From Galbitalea sp036271795 (GTDB lineage Bacteria > Actinomycetota > Actinomycetes > Actinomycetales > Microbacteriaceae), in NCBI GenBank assembly GCA_036271795.1, contig DATAZY010000011.1, forward strand, positions 75,219 to 139,218: DNA of 64,000 nt, written 5' to 3'. The notes under the pieces were generated by a model. The model was not told the DNA's origin and searched no databases. It saw only the letters and a program-made list of their open reading frames with translations. Position numbers and translations under genes: made by a program. Positions 9,194 through 17,247 of the stretch are shown piece after piece. The first letter of the stretch is position 1. Each line of letters begins with the position of its first letter.

Positions 9194-9618
9194 CGACCGA
9201 TCAGTTCGTACTCGGAGGTCACGTGGAAATGGGGACCGAGCTTGCCCCGGTCAGCGTTGCACCGGTGTCCCGCACCACCCTCTCGCTGTTTGCCGGAGCA
9301 TCCGGTGACCATAATCCCATCCACATCGACCTGGATGTCGCGAGGTCGGCGGGACTCGACGACGTCTTCGCGCAGGGGATGCTGTCGATGGCGTATCTCG
9401 GCCGCGTGCTGACCAACTGGGTGCCCCAGTCGGCGATTCGCTCCTTCGCGGTGCGCTTTGCCGATGTCACTCCAGTACATGCCTCGCCCACGTTCACCGG
9501 CACCGTGACATCGCTCGATGCCTCGAGCGGAGTGCGACTCGCGACCCTGGAACTGGCCGGTCGGCTCGCTGATGGAACCCTGACTCTGGTGGGTACGGCC
9601 GTTGTCGAAGTCGACTGA
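9190..9618 (+). CDS. MaoC-type (R)-specific enoyl-CoA hydratase subunit
   Basis: This catalytic hot-dog protein of 142 residues adds water to a trans-2-enoyl-CoA. The hydratase-2 motif is visible as SGDHNPIHID, with Asp40 and His45 in the D-x4-H arrangement, and the overhanging segment GLDDVFAQGMLSMAYLG follows. It is coupled by a four-base overlap to the N-terminal-type MaoC subunit, and the two probably form one heterodimeric hydratase. It follows the operator at 8660 and is followed after 19 bases by an SDR dehydrogenase. This gives dehydrogenase, hydratase and hydroxyacyl oxidation steps in the same locus. Confidence 0.88.
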   Translation: MTTDQFVLGGHVEMGTELAPVSVAPVSRTTLSLFAGASGDHNPIHIDLDVARSAGLDDVFAQGMLSMAYLGRVLTNWVPQSAIRSFAVRFADVTPVHASPTFTGTVTSLDASSGVRLATLELAGRLADGTLTLVGTAVVEVD

Positions 9619-9637
9619 GCAGGTAGGAAGAGAATTC

Positions 9638-10456
9638 ATGGGCACTCTCGATGGCAAGGTCGCGATCGTCTCCGGATCCGGCCGCGGGATCGGACGCGAG
9701 ATCGCATTGAAGCTGGCGAGCCAGGGCGCGAAGGTCGTGATTAACGATCTGGATGAGGCGCCCGCGAACGAGACACTCGCCGCGATCGTCGCCGCTGGCG
9801 GCGACGCCGTGGCATGCGTCGGCAACGTGACTCACGAGGACTTCGGAGATCGGTTCGTTGCTGCAGCCGTCGACAGGTTCGGCGGTCTCGACATCATTGT
9901 CAACAACGCCGGATACACCTGGGACTCGGTCATTCAGAAGATGACCGATGACCAGTTCGACGCGATCATCGACGTGCACCTGAAGGCTCCGTTTCGCATC
10001 CTTCGAGCCGCACAGCCGGTCATCTCGAGGCTTTCGAAAGCGGAGGGCAACTCGGTTTGCCGGAAGGTTGTCAACATCTCCTCAATCGCTGGACTCGGCG
10101 GCAACGCAGGACAGGTGAACTACGCGTCGGCGAAGGCCGGGGTCATCGGCCTCACGAAGACGCTCGCCAAGGAGTGGGGACGTTACAACGTCACGGTGAA
10201 TGCCGTAGCCTTCGGGTTCATCAAGACGCGTCTCACCGAAGTCGGCGCCGAGCAGGATGCCCACATCGAGGTCGATGGTAACTCGATCAAGGTTGGAATG
10301 AGCAAAGAACTGCTCGCGATGACCGAGCAAATGATCCCGCTCGGTCGGGCCGGGACCCCGACGGATGCCGCGGGTGCGGTTTATCTGATGTGCTTGCCGG
10401 AGTCCGACTACATCAGCGCGCAGACCATCGTCTGCGGCGGTGGATTCTTTATCTAA
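9638..10456 (+). CDS. SDR oxidoreductase, FabG/MFE-2-like 3-hydroxyacyl-CoA dehydrogenase
   Basis: This classical SDR of 272 residues has SGSGRGIG for nucleotide binding, NNAGYTWDS, and NYASAKAG as the catalytic Y-x3-K. An insertion near residues 195-230 (TEVGAEQDAHIEVDGNSIKVGMS) lengthens the substrate lid. I chose ATG 9638 because GGTAGGAAGAG precedes it and homology to SDRs begins there. With the MaoC pair just upstream it is the natural candidate for oxidising the (R)-3-hydroxyacyl-CoA made by a type-2 hydratase. The other SDR at 6570-7328 may act on a different intermediate. A reductase role is the alternative. Confidence 0.85.
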   Translation: MGTLDGKVAIVSGSGRGIGREIALKLASQGAKVVINDLDEAPANETLAAIVAAGGDAVACVGNVTHEDFGDRFVAAAVDRFGGLDIIVNNAGYTWDSVIQKMTDDQFDAIIDVHLKAPFRILRAAQPVISRLSKAEGNSVCRKVVNISSIAGLGGNAGQVNYASAKAGVIGLTKTLAKEWGRYNVTVNAVAFGFIKTRLTEVGAEQDAHIEVDGNSIKVGMSKELLAMTEQMIPLGRAGTPTDAAGAVYLMCLPESDYISAQTIVCGGGFFI

Positions 10457-10503
10457 CGGGTCGACCATGACGGCCACGCCCGGTCCGAACTAACCTGACT
10501 ATC

Positions 10504-11697
10504 GTGAGTCGCGTCGACAACCCGCCCGCCCGTGGCACGCGGCCGCGCAACCGGCGCGATCTAACGCTGAAGGCCGCGTCTGACCTGTTCTACAGGCGCG
10601 GATATCCCTCGGTCTCGATGAGCGACATCGCCAGGGAGGTCAATGTCGGCGCATCCGCGATCTATCGTCACTTCGGCGGCAAGTCGGAGCTTCTCGTCGC
10701 CGCGATTCGCGCGGGTATCGCGCCATATCGCGAGGCGATCGATGAGGGCGCTGCGGTAACCGACGACGGTTCTCTCGACCTCACCCCCCTTGTTCGTCGC
10801 CTCGCGAGCGCCGCTCTCGCCCATCGTGAACTCGGGGTCCTCTGGCAGCGTGAGGCCCGTAACCTCGATATCGTCGAGCAGAAGGCGCTTCGGGACGAGC
10901 TGGCCGGTGTCGCCGCAACCCTCGCGGGATACCTCCGTCAAGCGAGGCCCGAGCTGGATGCGCACCACGCCGACTTTCTCTCGTGGTGCGCAATGGGGAC
11001 TCTCGTCAGCGTGGGATTCCACTCGCTGTCACTTCGCCGCGACCGCTACATCGACCTACTCTCCTCCCTCGTGGGCTCGGTACTGGACACCGATCTCCCC
11101 TCGGGCGAAGTTGATGATGTGTCTTCACGCGGCGACTCGGCGACGTTGGCGTCACGACGTGAGGCGCTGGTTGTGCAGGCAATCGAGCTGTTTGCCGAAC
11201 GCGGCTATGGCGGAGTGGGAGTCGACGACATCGGCGATGCCGCCGGAATCGCCGGACCGAGTATCTACAGTCACTTCACTAGCAAACAGAAAATCCTCGC
11301 GGAGGCCATCCGCCGGGGCAACGATCTGCTGCGGGCCGATACGACTGCAGCACTCGAATCCAGTAGCTCGCCTCGGATCACGCTGGCGCGTCTGGTGGAC
11401 TCATTCGTCGACGTCGCGGTCTCGCATCGCTTCCTCGTCAGGATCGTCCTCTCTGAGCTGGGCCAACTGGATGCCGAAGACCGAGAATTCGCGGTCCAGG
11501 CGCAGCGCGAATACGTCAGCACCTGGAGCGATCAGCTCGAACGCCTCGCGGCCATCGATGCGACATCCGCCCGCATCCGAGTTCAGGCCGTCTTGCTCGT
11601 CGTGAATGATGCGGTGCAAACGCCCCATCTTCGTGCCTTGCCGCAGTTCGAAGCATGGCTAAAGCGGATAGCGGCCCGGATGCTGGAGATCGATTAG
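10504..11697 (+). CDS. Tandem TetR-TetR fusion transcriptional regulator
   Basis: The protein of 397 residues is two TetR repressors in one chain. The first helix-turn-helix lies at about residues 20-65 (AASDLFYRRGYPSVSMSDIAREVNVGASAIYRHF), followed by a ligand-type domain. The second lies at about 215-265 (AIELFAERGYGGVGVDDIGDAAGIAGPSIYSHF), followed by its own all-alpha domain. Typical TetR proteins are near 200 residues, so one chain may act as an intramolecular pseudo-dimer. It follows the MaoC-SDR operon after 47 bases. It is the best candidate for binding TAAGTGAAYNANCGTTAG, whose two halves are unequal, as a two-headed reader would allow (inference). Confidence 0.9.
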   Translation: MSRVDNPPARGTRPRNRRDLTLKAASDLFYRRGYPSVSMSDIAREVNVGASAIYRHFGGKSELLVAAIRAGIAPYREAIDEGAAVTDDGSLDLTPLVRRLASAALAHRELGVLWQREARNLDIVEQKALRDELAGVAATLAGYLRQARPELDAHHADFLSWCAMGTLVSVGFHSLSLRRDRYIDLLSSLVGSVLDTDLPSGEVDDVSSRGDSATLASRREALVVQAIELFAERGYGGVGVDDIGDAAGIAGPSIYSHFTSKQKILAEAIRRGNDLLRADTTAALESSSSPRITLARLVDSFVDVAVSHRFLVRIVLSELGQLDAEDREFAVQAQREYVSTWSDQLERLAAIDATSARIRVQAVLLVVNDAVQTPHLRALPQFEAWLKRIAARMLEID

Positions 11698-11718
11698 GGT
11701 TCGGACTGAGGTCTTCGC

Positions 11719-12927
11719 CTATCGCTCCGCAGGGCGGTAGGCGGTTACAACCGCCGCGCCGCCGAGACCGATGTTGTGCGCGAGCGCGACCTTCGCGCCC
11801 TCGACTTGGCGCTTGTCAGCTTTCCCGCGCAACTGCCAGGTGAGTTCGGAGCACTGCGCGAGGCCAGTCGCACCGAGCGGATGCCCCTTCGAGATCAGTC
11901 CACCGGAGGGATTCACGACCCACTTGCCGCCGTATGTGGTGTCGCCGCTGTCGACCAGATGGTGGCCCTCACCGAGCCCGGCGAGCCCTAGAGCTTCATA
12001 GGTGAGGAGTTCGTTGGACGAGAAGCAGTCGTGTAGTTCGATGACATCGATGTCGTCGGGTCCGAGTTCGGCCTGCTGGTACACCGCCTGCGCAGCCTTG
12101 CTGCTCATATCCGCACCGACAAGGTCACGGGCAGTATGAGTGGCGAATGTCGAGGTCATATCGGTCACCATTGCCTGCCCGACGATCTCGATCGCCTGCG
12201 CGGCGAGGTCGTGCTTCTCGACAAAGTCCTCGCTGGCGATAATCGCGGCCGCCGACCCATCGGATGTTGGCGAGCACTGCAGCCTTGTCAGTCGCATTGG
12301 CTCGTAGATCATCTTGGCTTCCTCGACCTGCTCGAGTGAGTAGGGATCCTGGAATTGGGCATAGGGATTGTTCGTCGAATGGCGATGGTTCTTCTCCGCG
12401 ATTTTCGCGAAGTGTTCCGGCGTTGAACCGTACCGGGCCATGTGTTCGGCGCCGGCCGCGCCGAACATCCACGCCGCGAAAGGGACCGCCGGCGGATATA
12501 GCTCGGCGAGCGCCGCCATGTGCTTGGCGAGCGGCTCCTCACGGTCGTCGAACATCATTGCGATCGATCCGGGGTTCATCTTCTCGAAGCCGACGGCGAG
12601 CACGCAGTCGGCGAGTCCGCCCCGGATGGCGCGTGCCGCAAGGTACAGGGCGGTAGAGCCTGTTGAACAGTTGTTGTTGACGTTAGTGATCGGTACGCCG
12701 GTCATGCCGAGTTCGTAAACGGCGCGTTCGCCGGACGACGAGTCGCCGTAAACGTAGCCGGCGTACGCCTCCTCAATCTCTGAGAAGTCGATTCGCGCGT
12801 CGTCGAGCGCTTTGGTGCCCGATTCCTTAACCATTGCTGGGTAGTCCCAGCCCTCGCGCCGACCAGGCTTTTCGAACTTCGTCATACCGACGCCAACTAC
12901 GAACACCTTGTTGTTTGCTTTCGTCAC
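11719..12927 (-). CDS. SCP-x-type thiolase / lipid-transfer-like acetyl-CoA acyltransferase
   Basis: This protein of 402 residues belongs to the SCP-x/Ltp branch of the thiolases. The nucleophile is Cys87 in NVNNNCSTGS, the HDCFSSNE block and GGLISKGHPLGATG supply the histidine and second-cysteine regions, and the N terminus VFVVGVGMTKFEKP is typical of the branch. It would cleave a 3-ketoacyl-CoA, or in Ltp2-like members carry out a retro-aldol step. The Ltp2-type partner with a DUF35 domain is not present nearby, so ordinary thiolysis is more likely. It has its own promoter with an operator-like site at 12978-12995. Confidence 0.88.
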   Translation of the reverse strand: MTKANNKVFVVGVGMTKFEKPGRREGWDYPAMVKESGTKALDDARIDFSEIEEAYAGYVYGDSSSGERAVYELGMTGVPITNVNNNCSTGSTALYLAARAIRGGLADCVLAVGFEKMNPGSIAMMFDDREEPLAKHMAALAELYPPAVPFAAWMFGAAGAEHMARYGSTPEHFAKIAEKNHRHSTNNPYAQFQDPYSLEQVEEAKMIYEPMRLTRLQCSPTSDGSAAAIIASEDFVEKHDLAAQAIEIVGQAMVTDMTSTFATHTARDLVGADMSSKAAQAVYQQAELGPDDIDVIELHDCFSSNELLTYEALGLAGLGEGHHLVDSGDTTYGGKWVVNPSGGLISKGHPLGATGLAQCSELTWQLRGKADKRQVEGAKVALAHNIGLGGAAVVTAYRPAER

Positions 12928-12977
12928 CGTGTGCTCCCGTATTCGAATCCGTCATTACCAAGCTATAGACGCTAGCA

Positions 12978-12995
12978 TAAGTGAATGATCGTTAG
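12978..12995. promoter_or_regulatory. Operator-like motif before the thiolase gene
   Basis: TAAGTGAATGATCGTTAG, 51 bases before the thiolase start (which reads leftward). It is the third copy of the consensus at 8573-8590 and 8660-8677. The sharing ties the thiolase to the dehydrogenase and hydratase operons as one regulon. Confidence 0.65.
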
Positions 12996-13037
12996 CCACA
13001 CGCACATTCTTCACGGCACGGTCGAGCACAGCATCGA

Positions 13038-14009
13038 TCAGGCCAGCACGCGCTCGAGCCACTTCTCACGCACATCCCGTGCCGCGGCAACGATCTGCGC
13101 GGTCGGTGCCACCAGGTCAAAGCCGTGGAACAGTCCCGGCCAAACATGCAGTTCCGCGTTGACCCCGCTTGCCCACAGCAATGATGCGTAAGCGACTACC
13201 TCGTCACGAAAGACCTCGGCGTCGCCGACGTCGAGAAATGCCCGCGGAAGATTCGAAAGGTCCATCGCGCGGCCCGGCGCCGAGTATTGACTCACGTCCC
13301 GATCGGCGTGGCCCTTGCCAAGCAGCGCGTCCCACGCGTACTCGTTGTTCTCGGTTGGCCAGACCAGGCCACCGTCTGAATGTCGGAATTGCTCGGCGGA
13401 TGTCGAAACGTTGCGGTCGTCCAGCTGTGGGCAGATGAGCATCTGGCCGAGTAGATCGGGCCCGCCGCGGTCGCGCGCGAGAAGTGCGGTTCCCGCAGCA
13501 AGACCGCCTCCGCCCGAGATTCCGCCCACAATTATCCGATGCGGGTCGATCCCGAGTTCTGCGGAATTGGATGCCACCCACTGAAGCCCGGCGAAACAGT
13601 CCTCCACTCCCGCTGGTGCGGGCGCCTCCGGAGCCAGTCCGTACTCAGGCGTGACGAGCACCATCCCGAACCGTGCTGCCCAGCCGAGCTGATCGAACTC
13701 GAGCAGACCGGCGAATCGATTGCGGAGCACCATCCCCCCACCATGGATCGTGTAAAGCACCGGAGCCGCGGCCGTACGCTCTCGCGATCGCACCACCGAA
13801 AGCGTGAGCACCCCGTTCGGGCCTTCTACGTCGACCACCTCGTGCACCAAGTCCGCGCTCACCAACGCCTCATCCCACCCAGGATCAGGTTCGACTGGAA
13901 GCTGGCGCGACAGCGCGATAACCGAATCGTCGAGGAGTGGCTGCAGTCCTGCGGCAAGGAGCGGGGCGGCCACGACCGAGTCGAACGCCGGACGGCGTAG
14001 CGCGGTCAC
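13038..14009 (-). CDS. Alpha/beta hydrolase, hormone-sensitive-lipase family esterase
   Basis: This esterase of about 323 residues has the HSL-family HGGGMVLRN oxyanion motif, GGISGGGG with the nucleophilic Ser, FLDVGDAEVFRDE with the Asp, and GLFHGFD with the catalytic His. No signal peptide is seen, so it is probably cytoplasmic. The start is uncertain. The frame opens at TTG 14072 without a ribosome site. GAGGAG precedes an out-of-frame ATG at 14035 that encodes a nine-residue peptide whose TGA overlaps the in-frame GTG at 14009, so coupled initiation at 14009 is plausible. It diverges from the secreted lipase and carries the same TGACTAGTCA operator as the ligase operon. Confidence 0.85.
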   Translation of the reverse strand: MTALRRPAFDSVVAAPLLAAGLQPLLDDSVIALSRQLPVEPDPGWDEALVSADLVHEVVDVEGPNGVLTLSVVRSRERTAAAPVLYTIHGGGMVLRNRFAGLLEFDQLGWAARFGMVLVTPEYGLAPEAPAPAGVEDCFAGLQWVASNSAELGIDPHRIIVGGISGGGGLAAGTALLARDRGGPDLLGQMLICPQLDDRNVSTSAEQFRHSDGGLVWPTENNEYAWDALLGKGHADRDVSQYSAPGRAMDLSNLPRAFLDVGDAEVFRDEVVAYASLLWASGVNAELHVWPGLFHGFDLVAPTAQIVAAARDVREKWLERVLA

Positions 14010-14097
14010 GATTCGGAGATTCGTGGAGTGAACATCGTCGTTCTCCTCTGATTTGGGCGGGTTGCTTTTCAACGCCAGTGTGATACTTTGACCCTAA

Positions 14098-14120
14098 ATA
14101 GTCAATGATGACTAGTCAGC
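14098..14120. promoter_or_regulatory. Operator-like palindrome between hydrolase and secreted lipase
   Basis: TGACTAGTCA (14109-14118) with ATAGTCA at 14098-14104 is the same layout and spacing as at 4681-4703; 20 of 23 positions are identical. It lies in the divergent region of two esterase/lipase genes and could control both. Confidence 0.65.
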
Positions 14121-14204
14121 GAGTCACCGAGTAAGGCAAAAATGCGCTTCCACGCCACCTCGGGCTGACGTTGCGTTCCAGCCGGCGTATCAAGGAGGAT
14201 AACC

Positions 14205-15464
14205 ATGCTGAAGACGAGGACGAGAATTGGCGCGGCAATCGTGACGACTGCCCTGATTGTGATTGGTCTCGTCACATCGGCGGTGCCGGCCCAGGCTGAT
14301 GCCCCCGTGACGGTCACGACGACGCCGTCGAACGATCCGTTTTACGCTGTGCCACCGGGGATCTCGGATTCGGCCCCCGGCACGATCTTGGACGTCCGTC
14401 AGGTCAGCCTTCCCGTGACCAGCGGAGTGCTCGACGCCTCCGCCGTCTACCAGGTGCTCTATCGCACCGTGGACAACCACAACCAGCCCACCGCGACGGT
14501 GACGACGGTTTTCATTCCGACGGCAGCGTGGACAGGCTCTCAGCCACGCCCGCTCCTGTCTTACCAGACGGCCGAGGACGGCCTCGAAACGACGTGCGCT
14601 CCCTCCTACCTCTTCGACTCCGGCAGCGTTTCGGCGACCGCAGACGGGGTCATCCTCACGGCCGCCCTTGCTCGTGGCTGGATCGTCTCCATGCCCGATT
14701 ACGAGGGACCGAACTCGGAGTTTCTCGGCGCGTTCGGCGAATCGCGTGAGGTACTCGACGGAGTGCGCGCCGCACTGCAATTCGCGCCAACAGGACTCAA
14801 CGCGTCATCTCCAGTCGGAATCTGGGGCTACTCCGGTGGAGGATATGCGACCGACCTCGCGGCCCAACTGCAGAGCAGCTATGCGCCCACGCTCAACATC
14901 CAGGCGATCGCAACAGGCGGCATGATGGCCGATATCAACGGCTCGGTCTCCGAGCTCAGCGGCAGCGTCTACTCGGCCGGCCTGCTCTACTTCGTCGGGG
15001 CTCTTGAACGGTCGTACCCCGAGGCGGATGTGTCGCAGTACGTGACCGCTACGGCCCAGCAGCAGATCACCACCGCGAGTCAGAAATGCCTCACCACGGT
15101 ATTCCTGTCCGGCCCATTCTTCACCCCCGTCACGTCATTCGAGGCGTATCCCGGATCGCTGACGTCGGGGGCCGTCTATCAGCTTGCCCTGCAGGCGAGT
15201 CCGATCGACTTCCCAGGCGTACCGCAGGCACCTGTCTACGACTATCACGCGATCCTGGATGAGGCGACGCCCATCGCCCCGGACAGGCAGGTCATGCTGA
15301 ACTACTGTGCCGAGGGCGTCACAGTCACACACATCGAGCTCCTCGCGGAGCACAACACTGCGGCCGTGGTTGGACTGCCGGGTGTGCTCCTCTTCCTGGA
15401 CCAGCGCTTCGCCGGGCAAACCGTCGCGACAAACTGCGCGTCGATCCCGCATGGTTCCGATTAG
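14205..15464 (+). CDS. Secreted lipase (LIP / secretory lipase family)
   Basis: This exported alpha/beta-hydrolase of 419 residues begins with a Sec signal peptide (residues 1-32: MLKTRTRIGAAIVTTALIVI..., cleavage near AQA-DA). PDYEGPNSEFLGAF, a block typical of LIP-family lipases, precedes IWGYSGGGYATDLAAQL, in which the Ser of GYSGG is the nucleophile. ATPIAPDRQVMLNYCAEG holds the likely Asp and the C-terminal ELLAEHNTAAV the likely His. AAGGAGG stands before the ATG. It probably cleaves lipid or ester substrates outside the cell and feeds the adjoining intracellular pathway. A terminator-like stem follows at 15495. Confidence 0.88.
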   Translation: MLKTRTRIGAAIVTTALIVIGLVTSAVPAQADAPVTVTTTPSNDPFYAVPPGISDSAPGTILDVRQVSLPVTSGVLDASAVYQVLYRTVDNHNQPTATVTTVFIPTAAWTGSQPRPLLSYQTAEDGLETTCAPSYLFDSGSVSATADGVILTAALARGWIVSMPDYEGPNSEFLGAFGESREVLDGVRAALQFAPTGLNASSPVGIWGYSGGGYATDLAAQLQSSYAPTLNIQAIATGGMMADINGSVSELSGSVYSAGLLYFVGALERSYPEADVSQYVTATAQQQITTASQKCLTTVFLSGPFFTPVTSFEAYPGSLTSGAVYQLALQASPIDFPGVPQAPVYDYHAILDEATPIAPDRQVMLNYCAEGVTVTHIELLAEHNTAAVVGLPGVLLFLDQRFAGQTVATNCASIPHGSD

Positions 15465-15494
15465 TTCCGTTGAGCAGTCGCCTGCCCACCGGCT

Positions 15495-15530
15495 AGACAC
15501 CCGACCGGGACACCGACCGGGTGTCTGTTT
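15495..15530 (+). terminator. Rho-independent terminator after the lipase
   Basis: AGACACCCG at 15495-15503 pairs with CGGGTGTCT at 15518-15526 (nine perfect pairs), followed by GTTT. It lies 31 bases after the lipase stop. Confidence 0.7.
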
Positions 15531-16049
15531 ACTGATCAAACGTGCTTTAGCGATTATCTGAAGGTTAGATGTGGCGCATCCCGCTATACCGCCTGGTTTG
15601 TATCGACTCATGCGCTCAACGGATCTCAGATCGCGCGCGCTTGGCGAGTTTCTATTGGCGCATCGGAGACGTAGGTTCAAATCCCATCGTCTTCGAATAA
15701 AAAGTGCTGGTCAGCAGGACAGTTCAAGCCGAAAATGCGGTAATTTCCCACATCTGTGCAAAATATGATGACAGTCCCACCGTCTCATTCCTCACATTCG
15801 GTCGGAACGTTCGGCAAACATGACATTTTTCGGATGAGCGCATGGGCGACAACCTCGCGAGACAAAGGGGTTCGGTGGAGCCGGGCTCGCGTCGTTTTTC
15901 AGGAAAACCGTCGAACGCAAGGCGCACGTATCGGCAGTGCCGACCGCCTTTCGAACAGCGCCAAGTGGGCCGCCTCCACCCCGGGTATTTGCCTGACTCG
16001 GTTCGGGCGCATGAGGCGGAAGCACTAATATGCCTCGCTACCCTTGCGA
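15531..16049. other. Intergenic stretch with a tRNA-like 3' fragment
   Basis: No gene is visible. At about 15667-15702 the sequence GGAGACG / TAGGTTCAAATCCCAT / CGTCTTC forms a hairpin with a TTCAAAT loop motif like a tRNA T-arm plus 3' side. There is no matching 5' half and no CCA end. The rest, 15703-16049, has only short spurious frames. Confidence 0.35.
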
Positions 16050-17084
16050 TTACGGTTTCTCGGCGACATTTTCGGTGCCGTCAATCGCGAGCGGTTCAAT
16101 CTTCGTCAGCTCATCATCGCTAAGCGCGGGGGCGTTGGCCGCGGCGAGGCTGTCTTCCAATTGCGACACGCTTGATGCGCCCACCAGTGCGGATGTGACG
16201 GGCGCGGCCCTCAACACCCAAGTGAGTGCGAGTTGCGCCAGCGTTTGCCCTCTGTCCTTCGCGATCGCATCGAGTTTGCGAACTCTCTGCAGGTAGGTGT
16301 CAGTAATGTTCGCGCCGGTCATCCATCTGCCTTCGGCCGCACGTGAATCAGGCGGGACACCTTCCAGATAACGATTAGTCAGCATTCCCTGAGCGAGCGG
16401 CGAGAAGGCGATCGCTCCGACGGCGAGTTCATCCAGCACACCGAACAAACCATGCTCAGGCGCGCGATCGAACATGTTGTACCGCGGCTGGTGAATCAGA
16501 AGCGGCACTCGCTCTTGTTCTAACGCCGCGGCCGCATACCGAGTCTGCTCGGGGTCATATTTCGATATCCCGACGTATAACACCTTCCCCGCACGGACCG
16601 CATCCGCAAGCGCACCCATCGTTTCCTCGATGGGTACATCGGGGTCCGGACAGTGGGAATAGAAGATATCGACGTAATCGAGACCTAGTCGCGTGAGCGA
16701 CTGGTCCAACGATGCGAGCATGCTCTTTCGCGACCCTCCGTCACCGAATGGACCAGGCCACATACGGTGGCCCGCTTTCGTCGAGACGATAATTTCGTCC
16801 CGATAGGGTCGAAGGTCGCACTCGACGATTCGTCCAAAATTGGTTTCGGCCGCTCCCTCCGGGGGGCCGTAATTGTTTGCGAGATCGAAGTGGCTCACAC
16901 CCAGGTCAAATGCGCGCCGCACGATTGCGCGTTGGCTATCAAGAGCGCGATCGGTGCCGAAATTGTTCCATAGGCCCAACGACAGCCGAGGGAGCTTTAG
17001 TCCGCTCCGCCCGGCACGGTCGTAGGGCATCTGCTCGTACCGGTCTTGAACTGCTACGTACGTATTGGAACCGTCTGACGACAT
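16050..17084 (-). CDS. Aldo/keto reductase, YghZ / L-glyceraldehyde-3-phosphate reductase-like
   Basis: This NADPH-dependent aldo/keto reductase of 344 residues has an N terminus, YEQMPYDRAGRSGLKLPRLSLGLWNNFG, very close to the YghZ-type subfamily (AKR14). The catalytic tetrad appears as Asp and Tyr in FDLANNYGPPEG, Lys in VSTKAGH and His in FYSHCPD. It reduces aldehydes or short sugar phosphates, or oxidises sugars, in the cytoplasm. It diverges from the GH101-like glycosidase gene, and two LacI-type palindromes lie between them (17123-17135, 17191-17203), so it belongs to the glycan locus. Its physiological substrate here is not evident. Confidence 0.88.
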   Translation of the reverse strand: MSSDGSNTYVAVQDRYEQMPYDRAGRSGLKLPRLSLGLWNNFGTDRALDSQRAIVRRAFDLGVSHFDLANNYGPPEGAAETNFGRIVECDLRPYRDEIIVSTKAGHRMWPGPFGDGGSRKSMLASLDQSLTRLGLDYVDIFYSHCPDPDVPIEETMGALADAVRAGKVLYVGISKYDPEQTRYAAAALEQERVPLLIHQPRYNMFDRAPEHGLFGVLDELAVGAIAFSPLAQGMLTNRYLEGVPPDSRAAEGRWMTGANITDTYLQRVRKLDAIAKDRGQTLAQLALTWVLRAAPVTSALVGASSVSQLEDSLAAANAPALSDDELTKIEPLAIDGTENVAEKP

Positions 17085-17122
17085 TGAAGATCTTCCATTC
17101 TAGTTAGGCGCGCGCTGAGAGC

Positions 17123-17135
17123 GATTACCGGTAAC
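17123..17135. promoter_or_regulatory. LacI-type operator (copy 1)
   Basis: GATTACCGGTAAC, with the palindromic core TTACCGGTAA, lies 39 bases upstream of the aldo/keto reductase start. Identical sites lie at 17191 and 23226, and a one-mismatch site at 23181. Confidence 0.75.
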
Positions 17136-17190
17136 GCATTAGCGGAATGCGGCTCACCGACTGGGTCAAGAAACACTTGACCAACGACCA

Positions 17191-17203
17191 GATTACCGGT
17201 AAC
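17191..17203. promoter_or_regulatory. LacI-type operator (copy 2)
   Basis: GATTACCGGTAAC lies 45 bases upstream of the GH101-like gene. It is 68 bases from copy 1, start to start. Such spacing could allow looping or control of each divergent promoter. Confidence 0.75.
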
Positions 17204-17247
17204 TTGACTCCCATCATCTCAAATATCCTCAAAGGAGAGGGACAGAC

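Noticed and set aside
10504..11697. Tandem TetR as two genes joined by a sequencing error
   Set aside because: The frame is open throughout with a natural linker (about residues 195-215) and no internal start with a ribosome site; double-TetR proteins are known in actinobacteria.
15660..15705. Complete tRNA gene
   Set aside because: Only a T-arm-like segment is present; no acceptor 5' strand, anticodon arm or D-arm fits upstream.
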